Shown here piece by piece: positions 15,734 to 22,353 of a DNA stretch of 29,575 nucleotides. This DNA comes from MB1-2 sp046566065. GTDB lineage: Bacteria > Actinomycetota > CADDZG01 > WHSQ01. Position 1 is the stretch's first letter. Each line of letters starts with the position of its first letter. Below the pieces are notes generated by a model. The model saw only the letters and a list, made by a program, of their open reading frames with translations, did no database searches and was not told the origin of the DNA. Made by a program: the position numbers and the translations under genes. The DNA is taken from contig JBKHXK010000030.1 of assembly GCA_046566065.1 (NCBI GenBank), positions 1 to 29,575 on the forward strand, given 5' to 3'.

Positions 15734-17326
15734 GTGCGGGTTCTCCATCTCGTTCTCGTCTCCTTAGTCGCGATCCCTTCGGTTCTGGTCGCGTCGCCGG
15801 CCGCAGCGTCGATCCTCGTTCCTCCCGTCGACGCGGTGATGGCCCGGCGTTTCGAGGCGCCATCGACGACGTGGGGACCGGGACATCGCGGGGTCGACTA
15901 CCAGGTCACGGCCGGGGCGTTGATCAGAGCCGCCGCCGCAGGGACGGTCGTGTTCGCCGGAAGGGTTCCCGACGGGCACGCGGTCACGGTCGCGCACACC
16001 GGTGGGCTCGAGACCACTTACTCCGGTCTCTCTGAGGTTTCGGTAGCGAGAGGAGATCACGTCCTCGAAGGAACCTGGGTGGGTCGCGCCGGCATCGCAC
16101 ACGGAGGCGAGCCGGGTCTTCACTTCGGCGTCAAGGTGCACGACTCCTACGTCGACCCGGCGGACTACTTCGCCGACGTGACCGTCGAGGATGCGATCAG
16201 GCTTGCTCCTCTGGTGTGGCAGCCGCCGAGCTCCATGCCGGACGCTTTCACTTCTGCGTTCGCGGACCCCGGAACATCTTCACGGCTCTGTGCGGAAACC
16301 GCCGCTCTCGACGCGCCACCCACCTTGCCGCCGAACGACAACGTCGCGGTCGCCGTGGCGGGGATCGGAAGCAGCACGGCGGGCGGGATCCACGCGGACA
16401 TGTACGAGCACGGCCCGGAAGAGCTCGGTTACGCGGAGGATCGGATCGAACGGTTCTCCTACGCAGGTTCCACCCGAAGGGGAGGGCACGTCCCTTACGA
16501 GGCGAAGGACACGTTCGGTGATATCGGTCGCGCCGCGCGGCGTCTCGGAGTGCTGCTGGCGCGCGTGCGACGGCTCCATCCGGGCCGCGGCGTCGATCTG
16601 ATCGCGCATTCGATGGGAGGACTGGTGGCGCGCCGGTTCCTTTCGAGTGTCGTGAGACGACATCCCGAGCGTTACCCGCGCGTCGAGCACCTGATCACGT
16701 TCGCGTCACCGCATCAAGGCTCGTCGCTCGCCACCGTGGGAGACAAGCTGGAGGACGAGACGCTTACGGGCGGGCTGTTGGTCGACGGCGTGTCCGCCTG
16801 GTCGCGGCTCGGTGGGCCGGTACCCGACCCGCGTTCGGCCGCGGTCTCTCAGATGAAGCCGGGCTCAAGGTTCCTCGACGAGATGGCGCGCCAGGGCATC
16901 GTTCAGGGGACGCGAGCGTTGGCCCTCGCGATCCCGAACGATCTCGTCGTCACCGCCGACCGCGCCGCCTGGGAGGAAGCGCGCACTCGGGTGGTCGGAC
17001 CGGAAGGTCTCTCGGGTCACTCGGCGATCGTGGCTTCGGCCGCCGCCCAGGGCCTCGCCTACGACTTCCTGCGCGACGCGGCCCCCTCATGCGAGACCGG
17101 CTGGGACCTCTGGGGGCCGCGCCTCGGGCGGGTCGTGGGGTTCGCCGAGGAGCAGTCCTACCGGGGCCTGGCCGCCGTCGAGCAGGCCTTCCTCGGCAGG
17201 TGGCTGAGGGTCGGCAAGCTCGCTCACGCCGTGGGGAAGCGGGCGGGGCGTCTCGCCGGCAGGGTCGTCGAGAAGGTGGCGGGCAAGGTCGCTCATCGCG
17301 CTGCCGTCGAGAGCCTTGGGAAGTGA
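15734..17326 (+). CDS. Secreted two-domain protein: M23-like peptidase domain fused to lipase-like alpha/beta hydrolase
   Basis: A 530-residue protein with a signal peptide (MRVLHLVLVSLVAIPSVLVASPAAA). Residues 26-145 form an M23 (LytM) domain: GPGHRGVDYQ supplies the metal His51 and Asp55, VTVAHTGGLETTYSGL follows, and GLHFGVKVHDSYVDP supplies His130. The first His of the usual HxH is Gly128, so peptidase activity is doubtful. Residues 200-450 form an alpha/beta hydrolase resembling PGAP1/triacylglycerol lipases: a glycine-rich VAVAGIGSSTAGG start, DLIAHSMGGLVARRF with nucleophile Ser293, and candidate Asp and His in IPNDLVVTADRA and LSGHSAIVAS. The C-terminal tail is basic and helical. It may bind cell wall through the first domain and cleave an ester with the second. 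The GTG start lacks a good ribosome site. Confidence 0.82.
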   Translation: MRVLHLVLVSLVAIPSVLVASPAAASILVPPVDAVMARRFEAPSTTWGPGHRGVDYQVTAGALIRAAAAGTVVFAGRVPDGHAVTVAHTGGLETTYSGLSEVSVARGDHVLEGTWVGRAGIAHGGEPGLHFGVKVHDSYVDPADYFADVTVEDAIRLAPLVWQPPSSMPDAFTSAFADPGTSSRLCAETAALDAPPTLPPNDNVAVAVAGIGSSTAGGIHADMYEHGPEELGYAEDRIERFSYAGSTRRGGHVPYEAKDTFGDIGRAARRLGVLLARVRRLHPGRGVDLIAHSMGGLVARRFLSSVVRRHPERYPRVEHLITFASPHQGSSLATVGDKLEDETLTGGLLVDGVSAWSRLGGPVPDPRSAAVSQMKPGSRFLDEMARQGIVQGTRALALAIPNDLVVTADRAAWEEARTRVVGPEGLSGHSAIVASAAAQGLAYDFLRDAAPSCETGWDLWGPRLGRVVGFAEEQSYRGLAAVEQAFLGRWLRVGKLAHAVGKRAGRLAGRVVEKVAGKVAHRAAVESLGK

Positions 17327-17327
17327 A

Positions 17328-17371
17328 GAGCCCCCTCCGCTGGGGGGGATGGGCGGAAGCGGAGGGGGCTC
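17328..17371 (+). terminator. Strong hairpin after the M23/lipase gene
   Basis: A perfect 14-bp stem runs from GAGCCCCCTCCGCT (17328-17341) to AGCGGAGGGGGCTC (17358-17371), with a 16-nt G-rich loop, starting 2 nt after the stop codon. There is no T-run, as is common for GC-rich actinobacterial terminators. The remaining bases to 17505 hold no gene that I can see. Confidence 0.7.
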
Positions 17372-17505
17372 ACAGGTTCCGTCGTTTCGGTGCTTCGGAC
17401 ACATTCTCTTACCTCATCACGTTTCGAGCCACCCGGGCAGGGTCAGAGTTGGACCACGGCCGTTGTCTCCGGGGTACAAAACCGGGCCTCCGGCCGGTCC
17501 GGCCA

Positions 17506-17511
17506 TAGGAT
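17506..17511 (+). promoter_or_regulatory. -10 box of a leaderless promoter for the metallopeptidase gene
   Basis: TAGGAT is followed by 7 nt (GCGCGCG) and then the ATG at 17519. The same TAGGAT-GCGCGC-ATG arrangement recurs at 20337-20322 on the other strand. Confidence 0.6.
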
Positions 17512-17518
17512 GCGCGCG

Positions 17519-18058
17519 ATGGCCATGAACCGACTCCCGCTCGACGCGCCCGGGGCGGAGTCCGAGTTCGCCCGGGTCGAGGTGCGCCGGAGCACCCGCC
17601 GCCGCAAGACGATCTCGGCCGAGATCGTCGGGGATGCCTTGATCGTGTCGATCCCGGAGCGGCTCTCCCGGGCCGAGGAGCAGCAATGGGTGGAGCGGAT
17701 GACCGCCAGGATGTCCGAGCGCAAGCGGCGGGACCGGCTGAACTCCGCCGAGGACCTCACCCGCCGGGCTCACGAGCTCGCCGATCGCTATCTCGATGGG
17801 GTGCGGCCGGCAGATATCGCCTGGGTGACGAACCAGCGATCGAGGTGGGGCTCCTGCTCGCCCGACGACGGATCGATCCGACTGTCACTGGCCCTGGCCG
17901 ACTACCCCCGCTGGGTCTGCGACTACGTCATCGTGCACGAGCTGGCCCACCTGCGCATCCCGGACCACTCTCCGGCCTTCTGGGCGCTCGTGAACCGCTA
18001 TCCGTTGACCGAGCGAGCGCGCGGCTTCCTGATCGCGAAAGGCATGGAAGAGGGCTAA
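17519..18058 (+). CDS. YgjP/DUF45-type zinc metallopeptidase
   Basis: A 179-residue protein of the YgjP (DUF45, M48-like) group. It has the N-terminal VRRSTRRRKTISAEIVGDALIVSIP strand block, the characteristic TNQRSRWGSCSPDDGSIRLS, and the zinc site VIVHELAHLRIPDHSPAFW (HExxH-like HELAH plus a downstream His). These proteins are presumed peptidases, with in vivo substrates not well defined. In-frame ATGs occur at 17510, 17519 and 17525. I choose 17519 because it lies exactly 7 nt after the -10 box. The gene is a single unit facing the rhodanese gene, and the two stops are 3 nt apart. Confidence 0.88.
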   Translation: MAMNRLPLDAPGAESEFARVEVRRSTRRRKTISAEIVGDALIVSIPERLSRAEEQQWVERMTARMSERKRRDRLNSAEDLTRRAHELADRYLDGVRPADIAWVTNQRSRWGSCSPDDGSIRLSLALADYPRWVCDYVIVHELAHLRIPDHSPAFWALVNRYPLTERARGFLIAKGMEEG

Positions 18059-18061
18059 CCC

Positions 18062-18643
18062 CTAAACGGCGGCGGTGTCGTAGTAGACGACCTCGGAGGC
18101 CCCGGCCCTCTCGAGGATCCCGACGGCGAGGGCGGCGCGGACGCCGCGGCCCCCCGCGACGAAGACCCGAACTTGCTCGGACACCTCTCCAGCGCGTCCC
18201 CACAGCTGCTCGATCGGGATCCGGGTGGCTCCCTGCAGCTCGGCGGTACCTGGATCGGAGACGTCGAGCACGAGGCCCTGGCGCGGCTCCGGCCCCCGGT
18301 ACACCTCGGTCGATGCCGGGGTTCCGTACCACCTGGACCACTCGTTGATGCCGTCGGCCAACATGCCCGGCACGGTGAAGCCCCGGCCCCGCAGCGACGC
18401 GGCGGCTTGAACCATGTCGACGCCCTCGGCCTCGAGCAGGATCAGGGGGACCTCCAGTGGCACGCAGTCCCGCGCCCGCGACTGGAACCCCGGCCCTGCC
18501 TCGTAGAGGAGAGAGAGCGAACCGTGGATGTGGACGTCCAGGTACTCGCGCACCGGCCTCAGGTCGACGTAGGCCGCGCCTGAATCGATGTTGCGCGTGG
18601 CTTCACTGAAAGACAACCGCTTGAGAGTGCTCGTGGACAGCAT
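18062..18643 (-). CDS. Tandem rhodanese-domain protein lacking catalytic cysteines
   Basis: A 193-residue protein with two rhodanese folds. The first (about residues 12-110) shows AAYVDLRPVREYLDVHIHGSLSL, the standard DxRxxxEYxxGHIPGS block. The second (about 120-193) shows LVLDVSDPGTAELQGATRIPIEQL and VRVFVAGGRGVRAALAVGIL. The active-site loop would normally carry Cys, as in CAGGxRS; here domain 1 reads LILLEAEG and domain 2 reads VAGGRG, so both appear unable to transfer sulfur. The order resembles the C-terminal half of metallo-beta-lactamase/rhodanese fusions, but no lactamase domain is attached. A binding or scaffold role is possible. The ATG at 18643 lies only 16 nt from the divergent fxsA start. 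Confidence 0.8.
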   Translation of the reverse strand: MLSTSTLKRLSFSEATRNIDSGAAYVDLRPVREYLDVHIHGSLSLLYEAGPGFQSRARDCVPLEVPLILLEAEGVDMVQAAASLRGRGFTVPGMLADGINEWSRWYGTPASTEVYRGPEPRQGLVLDVSDPGTAELQGATRIPIEQLWGRAGEVSEQVRVFVAGGRGVRAALAVGILERAGASEVVYYDTAAV

Positions 18644-18647
18644 CGGG

Positions 18648-18655
18648 TATGGATA
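18648..18655. promoter_or_regulatory. Overlapping bidirectional leaderless -10 boxes (rhodanese / fxsA)
   Basis: TATGGATA reads as TATGGA toward fxsA and as TATCCA toward the rhodanese gene. Each hexamer ends exactly 6 nt before the corresponding ATG (18660 plus, 18643 minus). The whole gap between the two start codons is only 16 nt, so each promoter's upstream part must lie in the other gene. Confidence 0.5.
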
Positions 18656-18659
18656 ACAG

Positions 18660-19190
18660 ATGTTTGCCCCCCTGCTGCTCGCGCTGCTGATCGTCCCGCT
18701 CGTCGAGATCTACGTCCTGATCCAGGTCGGTGAACGGATCGGCATCCCGCAGACGATCTTGCTGTTGATCGTGATGTCGATAGCGGGAGCGTGGTTGCTG
18801 AGGCGCGAGGGGAGCGCGGCATGGCGAAGACTGCGCACCGCGATCTCGGAGGGCCGCGTGCCCACCAACGAGGTGGTCGACGGCGCCATGATCCTGTTCG
18901 GCGGAGCGTTGATGCTGACGCCGGGCTTCATCACCGACATCCTCGGCGTCTTGCTCATCCTGCCCCCGACGCGCACCCCGTTGAAGGGCGCGTTCCGAAA
19001 GCTGCTCGGAGGCTGGTTCCTGGGCCGCGCCGGAACGGTAGGAAGAGCCAGCCGAGCGGCCTACGGAGCGAGCGTGATCCGCAGTCGCCGCGTCCGCAGC
19101 GAACCGGGCCCGACTAAGCGTCTGCCGGGGGAGTCGACCCCTTCTTCTCCGGCTCCGGAAGGCGGGGTCGATTCTCCGGATAGGGCATGA
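18660..19190 (+). CDS. fxsA: FxsA-family membrane protein
   Basis: A 176-residue membrane protein of the FxsA family, named for suppressing F-exclusion of phage T7 in E. coli; the general function is unknown. The N-terminal LLIVPLVEIYVLIQVGERIG and the LTPGFITDILGVLLILPPTR block are diagnostic. There are about three hydrophobic segments in the first 110 residues, then a charged, Ser/Pro-rich tail. The last 77 nt overlap the end of an oppositely oriented hypothetical gene, an unusually long convergent overlap. Confidence 0.92.
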   Translation: MFAPLLLALLIVPLVEIYVLIQVGERIGIPQTILLLIVMSIAGAWLLRREGSAAWRRLRTAISEGRVPTNEVVDGAMILFGGALMLTPGFITDILGVLLILPPTRTPLKGAFRKLLGGWFLGRAGTVGRASRAAYGASVIRSRRVRSEPGPTKRLPGESTPSSPAPEGGVDSPDRA

Positions 19191-19527
19191 CGGGGCCGAC
19201 GCCGCCCTGCTCCGGGTAGGCCGCTCGGTCGTAGTCCTGCGGTGGGCGGGGGAACGAGTTGATCCGCACCCTCATCTCTTCCGGGTACTCACCGACGTGG
19301 ACCGGGATCCGGAGAGACTCCGCCACCTGCATCGCCTCTTCCACGGAGTGGAGGACCCAACGTTTCCATCCACCGCGCCGATCGACTAGCACGAGTTGAG
19401 CGTCGTGCTTGCCGATGCGGATCACCACCGCCTCGGTGCCCTCGCCTTTGACCTCGACGAACTGCTGCGGGGTCCTGATCCGGCCGTGTTCTTCGACATC
19501 TTCGAACGGCCATGCACGCTCTTCCAA
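19114..19527 (-). CDS. Hypothetical protein
   Basis: A 137-residue soluble protein I do not recognise. The first 90 residues look like a compact alpha/beta domain (TPQQFVEVKGEGTEAVVIRIG, then AQLVLVDRRGGWKRWVLHSVEEAMQVAESLRIPVHVGEYP). The last 40 are Pro-rich and probably disordered (EQGGVGPVMPYPENRPRLPEPEKKG). The TTG start at 19527 follows AAGGAG by 6 nt and lies 17 nt after the SDR gene's stop, so the two are likely in one operon. Its tail overlaps fxsA by 77 nt, which matches the disordered tails of both proteins. Confidence 0.7.
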   Translation of the reverse strand: MEERAWPFEDVEEHGRIRTPQQFVEVKGEGTEAVVIRIGKHDAQLVLVDRRGGWKRWVLHSVEEAMQVAESLRIPVHVGEYPEEMRVRINSFPRPPQDYDRAAYPEQGGVGPVMPYPENRPRLPEPEKKGSTPPADA

Positions 19528-19544
19528 CGGCTTCTCCTTGCTCG

Positions 19545-20324
19545 CTAGATGACGAGGCCACCATCGATGCAGAGCACCTGACCGGTGACGTAATCGGATT
19601 CCTTCGAAGCTAGGTAGACGAAGCCCGGGGCGATCTCCTCGGGGGCTCCGTAACGACCGAGAGCGAAGCGCGCGTAGCGCTGTTTGGCCGCTTCAGGGTC
19701 CTGTACCAGGGGCTCGGTCATCGCGGTCAAGGCCGCGGGGGCGATCGCGTTCACGTTGATCGCGAGCTTCCCCAACTCCTTCGCCCAGGTCTTGGTGAGC
19801 CCGACGATTCCCATCTTGGCGGCGGCATAGTTGGACTGGCCCACCGCGCCGATCAGACCCGAAGCGGAGGTGACGTTGATGATTTTGCGGGTGACAACCT
19901 CACCGCTTTCGGCCTCCACCTTGGCCAGGGGGCGCCATCTCTGCACGGCCGCCCGACCGCATGCCCAGGTCCCTTTCAGATGCACGTGGATGACCTGGTC
20001 GAACTCCTCCTCGGACATGTTGTGGAGCATCCGGTCGCGCAGGATCCCCGCGTTGTTGACCAGAACATCGAGGCCCCCGAAGGCCTCGAAGGCCAGACCT
20101 ACCACCGCTTCGGCGGCTTCAACGCTGCCGATCGCGTCGTAGTTGGCGACCGCCTCGGCCCCAAGGTCGACGAGCTCCTTCACGACGCCATCCGCCGCGT
20201 CCCGGTCTACGTCGTTGACGACGACCCGGGCGCCTTCTTCCGCGAACGAGAGGGCGATGGACCGCCCGATGCCGGCGCCGGAGCCCGTGATGATGCAGCG
20301 CTTGTCCTGCAGCCGTCCGGTCAT
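19545..20324 (-). CDS. Short-chain dehydrogenase/reductase (FabG/3-hydroxyacyl-CoA dehydrogenase-like)
   Basis: A 259-residue classical SDR with NAD(P)-binding TGSGAGIGRSIA (residues 13-24), NNAG, the catalytic Ser in INVTSASGLIG, the YAAAK Tyr/Lys pair and a C-terminal VTGQVLCIDGG. It probably reduces a 3-oxoacyl or oxidises a 3-hydroxyacyl thioester. An insertion (RPLAKVEAESGEVVTRK) before the Ser strand resembles mycobacterial and peroxisomal 17-beta-HSD4-type enzymes that act on acyl-CoA. The ATG at 20324 is chosen because a TAGGAT box ends 7 nt upstream. An open frame continues to 20486 but reads antisense to greA. Confidence 0.9.
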   Translation of the reverse strand: MTGRLQDKRCIITGSGAGIGRSIALSFAEEGARVVVNDVDRDAADGVVKELVDLGAEAVANYDAIGSVEAAEAVVGLAFEAFGGLDVLVNNAGILRDRMLHNMSEEEFDQVIHVHLKGTWACGRAAVQRWRPLAKVEAESGEVVTRKIINVTSASGLIGAVGQSNYAAAKMGIVGLTKTWAKELGKLAINVNAIAPAALTAMTEPLVQDPEAAKQRYARFALGRYGAPEEIAPGFVYLASKESDYVTGQVLCIDGGLVI

Positions 20325-20331
20325 GGCGCGC

Positions 20332-20337
20332 ATCCTA
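20332..20337 (-). promoter_or_regulatory. -10 box of a leaderless promoter for the SDR gene
   Basis: On the minus strand TAGGAT is followed by GCGCGCC and the ATG at 20324. Confidence 0.6.
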
Positions 20338-20364
20338 ATGGGATGCCTGCGCGACGTTGCTCTG

Positions 20365-20370
20365 TAGGAT
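20365..20370 (+). promoter_or_regulatory. -10 box of a leaderless promoter for greA
   Basis: TAGGAT is followed by 6 nt and the ATG at 20377. It lies 27 nt from the divergent SDR -10 box. Confidence 0.6.
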
Positions 20371-20376
20371 TCGCCG

Positions 20377-20847
20377 ATGCCCGAACACCCCAGGATCGAG
20401 ATGACCCGCGCCGAATACGACAAGCTGCAGGAAGAGTTGCAGCGTTGCATCGATCGCCGTCCGAAGATCATCGAGGAGATCGCCACCGCGAGGGCCCATG
20501 GTGACCTGAGCGAGAACGCGGAGTATCACGCGGCGCGCGAGGAGCAGGGCAAGAACGAGGCGCACATCCAGAAGCTCACCGCGCAGCTCGAGGCGGCCGA
20601 CATCGTCGAAGTGGTCGATGACGGGGTGGTAGCTCCGGGCAAGATCGTCACCTTCCGTCACGAGGGGGAGGAGCCCGAGACCTATCTCTTGGGTCAGCGC
20701 GCGATGCAGGGCGGCGAGCATGAGGTGCTCAGTCCTGAGTCGCCACTCGGACAAGCCCTGCTGGGGGGCCGGGCGGGAGAGACCGTCACCGCCAAGGTCC
20801 ACGAACGCGCCCTGAAGCTAGAGATCGTCGACGTGAAAGCCCCCTAG
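20377..20847 (+). CDS. greA: Transcription elongation factor GreA
   Basis: A 156-residue protein that enters the RNA polymerase secondary channel and stimulates transcript cleavage in backtracked complexes. The N-terminal coiled coil contains MTRAEYDKLQEELQRCIDRRPKIIEEIATARAHGDLSENAEYHAAREEQ, with the acidic D-x2-E tip (DLSENAEY) needed for cleavage. The C-terminal FKBP-like domain includes SPESPLGQALLGGRAGETV. Length and domains are standard. The TAG stop shares CTAG with the stop of the convergent amidohydrolase gene. Confidence 0.97.
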   Translation: MPEHPRIEMTRAEYDKLQEELQRCIDRRPKIIEEIATARAHGDLSENAEYHAAREEQGKNEAHIQKLTAQLEAADIVEVVDDGVVAPGKIVTFRHEGEEPETYLLGQRAMQGGEHEVLSPESPLGQALLGGRAGETVTAKVHERALKLEIVDVKAP

Positions 20848-21917
20848 AGGAGCCTTCGTCCTCCTCGCATCACCAGCTTCACATCCCAGAGACTCTCGAC
20901 GTCGCGAGCCGCGTCTCCATGCACGCCGATCAGATCGGCGCGGCCCCCTTCTTCGAGCGCTCCTGCGTCGCTGATGCCCAACCACTGCGCGGCATCGACC
21001 GTGGCGGACCGCAGTATCTCGAGAGACGTCATGCCGGCCTCGGCCATGGCCTGGACCTCCGTGCGGTCGATGCCGGGCTCGGGACCTTCGTTGCCGAGGT
21101 CGGTGCCGTAGACCACCCGGCCCCCGAGGTCGCGGAAGCGACGCAGGTTGTCGATGGCGATCAACCGATCGGAGCCGGATCGGATCGACAGGGTCGGCAC
21201 GACCGCGACTTCTTGCTCGACCATGCGCTGCAGGGTGGGGGCCGGGATCGTCTCCGGGCTCATCAGCATGTGCGCGAGCTCGTCGACCCCCGCGTCCAGC
21301 GCTTTGTGTAGCTCGCCCAGCCCGTAGATGTGACCGGTGACCTTGAGACCGGCCCTGTGGGCTTCCCCGACCACTGCACGCAACAGCTCCAGCGAGAGGG
21401 TCGGACCCACCGGCGGGTTCAGCGCGATCTTGATCACAGCCGCCCCGCGTTCCACGTTGGCTCGTACCGCGCTCTGCGCCTCGTCGGTGGTCGACACGGG
21501 TGCTCCAGTCCCTGCGGGCGCCCACGCGGCCCTCGTCGGGTAGCCACCCGGCGCCGTGATCATGGTTCCGGCCGCCAGGATGCGCGGCCCCACGAAGCCG
21601 CTCCCGAGCGATGTCTCGGCGAGAGGGAAGATGTCGTCGGGAGGCCAACCCAGATCGCGCGCGGTTAGGACACCACCGCGCGCCACGTCCAGGGGATCGG
21701 CGAACCCGATATGCACGTGAGCGTCGATGAATCCCGGGAGCACCGAGAGGCCCGAGGCGTCGATCATCTCCGCGCCGGGCGGGGCCTCCACAGAGGCCCG
21801 GGTCCCGATGCGAGTTACGGAGTCGGCTTCGACGACGAGCCGCGCCTGCGGGACCTCCTCGAGGTCGCGGCCCACCAGCGCTGCATCGGCGTCGATCACA
21901 ACCGCGGGTGGGGCCAT
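20844..21917 (-). CDS. Metal-dependent amidohydrolase (imidazolonepropionase/prolidase-like)
   Basis: A 357-residue TIM-barrel hydrolase of the amidohydrolase superfamily. In order it has a beta-sandwich start (ARLVVEADSVTRIG), LPGFIDAHVHIG (the HxH metal ligands), VIKIAL (bridging Lys), TGHIYG and DELAHM (His ligands), YGTDLG (catalytic Asp), and a closing beta strand with GRADLIGV. Imidazolonepropionase-like and Xaa-Pro dipeptidase-like members share this pattern, so the substrate is not defined; a dipeptide or cyclic amide is likely. The ATG at 21917 lies 6 nt after a TAGCGT -10 box. Confidence 0.88.
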   Translation of the reverse strand: MAPPAVVIDADAALVGRDLEEVPQARLVVEADSVTRIGTRASVEAPPGAEMIDASGLSVLPGFIDAHVHIGFADPLDVARGGVLTARDLGWPPDDIFPLAETSLGSGFVGPRILAAGTMITAPGGYPTRAAWAPAGTGAPVSTTDEAQSAVRANVERGAAVIKIALNPPVGPTLSLELLRAVVGEAHRAGLKVTGHIYGLGELHKALDAGVDELAHMLMSPETIPAPTLQRMVEQEVAVVPTLSIRSGSDRLIAIDNLRRFRDLGGRVVYGTDLGNEGPEPGIDRTEVQAMAEAGMTSLEILRSATVDAAQWLGISDAGALEEGGRADLIGVHGDAARDVESLWDVKLVMRGGRRLL

Positions 21918-21923
21918 GCCCCG

Positions 21924-21929
21924 ACGCTA
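21924..21929 (-). promoter_or_regulatory. -10 box of a leaderless promoter for the amidohydrolase gene
   Basis: On the minus strand TAGCGT is followed by 6 nt and the ATG at 21917. Confidence 0.55.
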
Positions 21930-21967
21930 CGTCAACCTCCAGGACCGCCGTCCCCCTCCCGCTCCGG

Positions 21968-21973
21968 TAGATT
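21968..21973 (+). promoter_or_regulatory. -10 box for the 22009 operon (with leader)
   Basis: TAGATT lies 35 nt before the ATG at 22009, which has its own GAGG ribosome site. This promoter would give a short leader, unlike the leaderless ones nearby. Confidence 0.4.
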
Positions 21974-22008
21974 CAAGGGAGAAAACCGACCGAAACCGAG
22001 GTAACGCG

Positions 22009-22350
22009 ATGGAACAGAGCGATGTCATCTGGGAGGGCAAGATCGGCTCGACCCCGCTAAGGGTCGGCGTGCCGCACTCCGAATGCATCATCGCGGAATG
22101 GGACTCCCCGCGGGGGCCGCGGCACAAGGTCGCCGACTCGCTCGAGGAGTTCGAGCGCGCGGTCCTGTTCCAGTTGCTGCTCGGCGCGGGTGAGACCGAC
22201 GAGGCCGCCACCAAAGAGGTCGTGAGCGCCGTGCAGGCGGCCCAAGAGGCGCGCCCCAAGCCGGTCGCGGATCCCAGCTCCCAACGCAGACGTAAGAACC
22301 CGAAGCAGCGCCAGCACCGTCGCTCGCGCCGCCCGCCGCGTCGCCGCTGA
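22009..22350 (+). CDS. Hypothetical protein with basic C-terminal tail
   Basis: A 113-residue protein I cannot place. The first 65 residues look folded (DVIWEGKIGSTPLRVGVP, SECIIAEWDSPRG, DSLEEFERAVLFQLLLGAG). A helical linker follows (TKEVVSAVQAAQEARPK). The last 20 residues are almost all Arg, Lys, Gln and Pro, so the tail is probably disordered and may bind nucleic acid or acidic partners. The ATG at 22009 has GAGG about 7 nt upstream. The GMC oxidoreductase gene begins 3 nt after its stop, so it appears to be the first gene of a four-gene operon. Confidence 0.75.
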   Translation: MEQSDVIWEGKIGSTPLRVGVPHSECIIAEWDSPRGPRHKVADSLEEFERAVLFQLLLGAGETDEAATKEVVSAVQAAQEARPKPVADPSSQRRRKNPKQRQHRRSRRPPRRR

Positions 22351-22353
22351 TAC

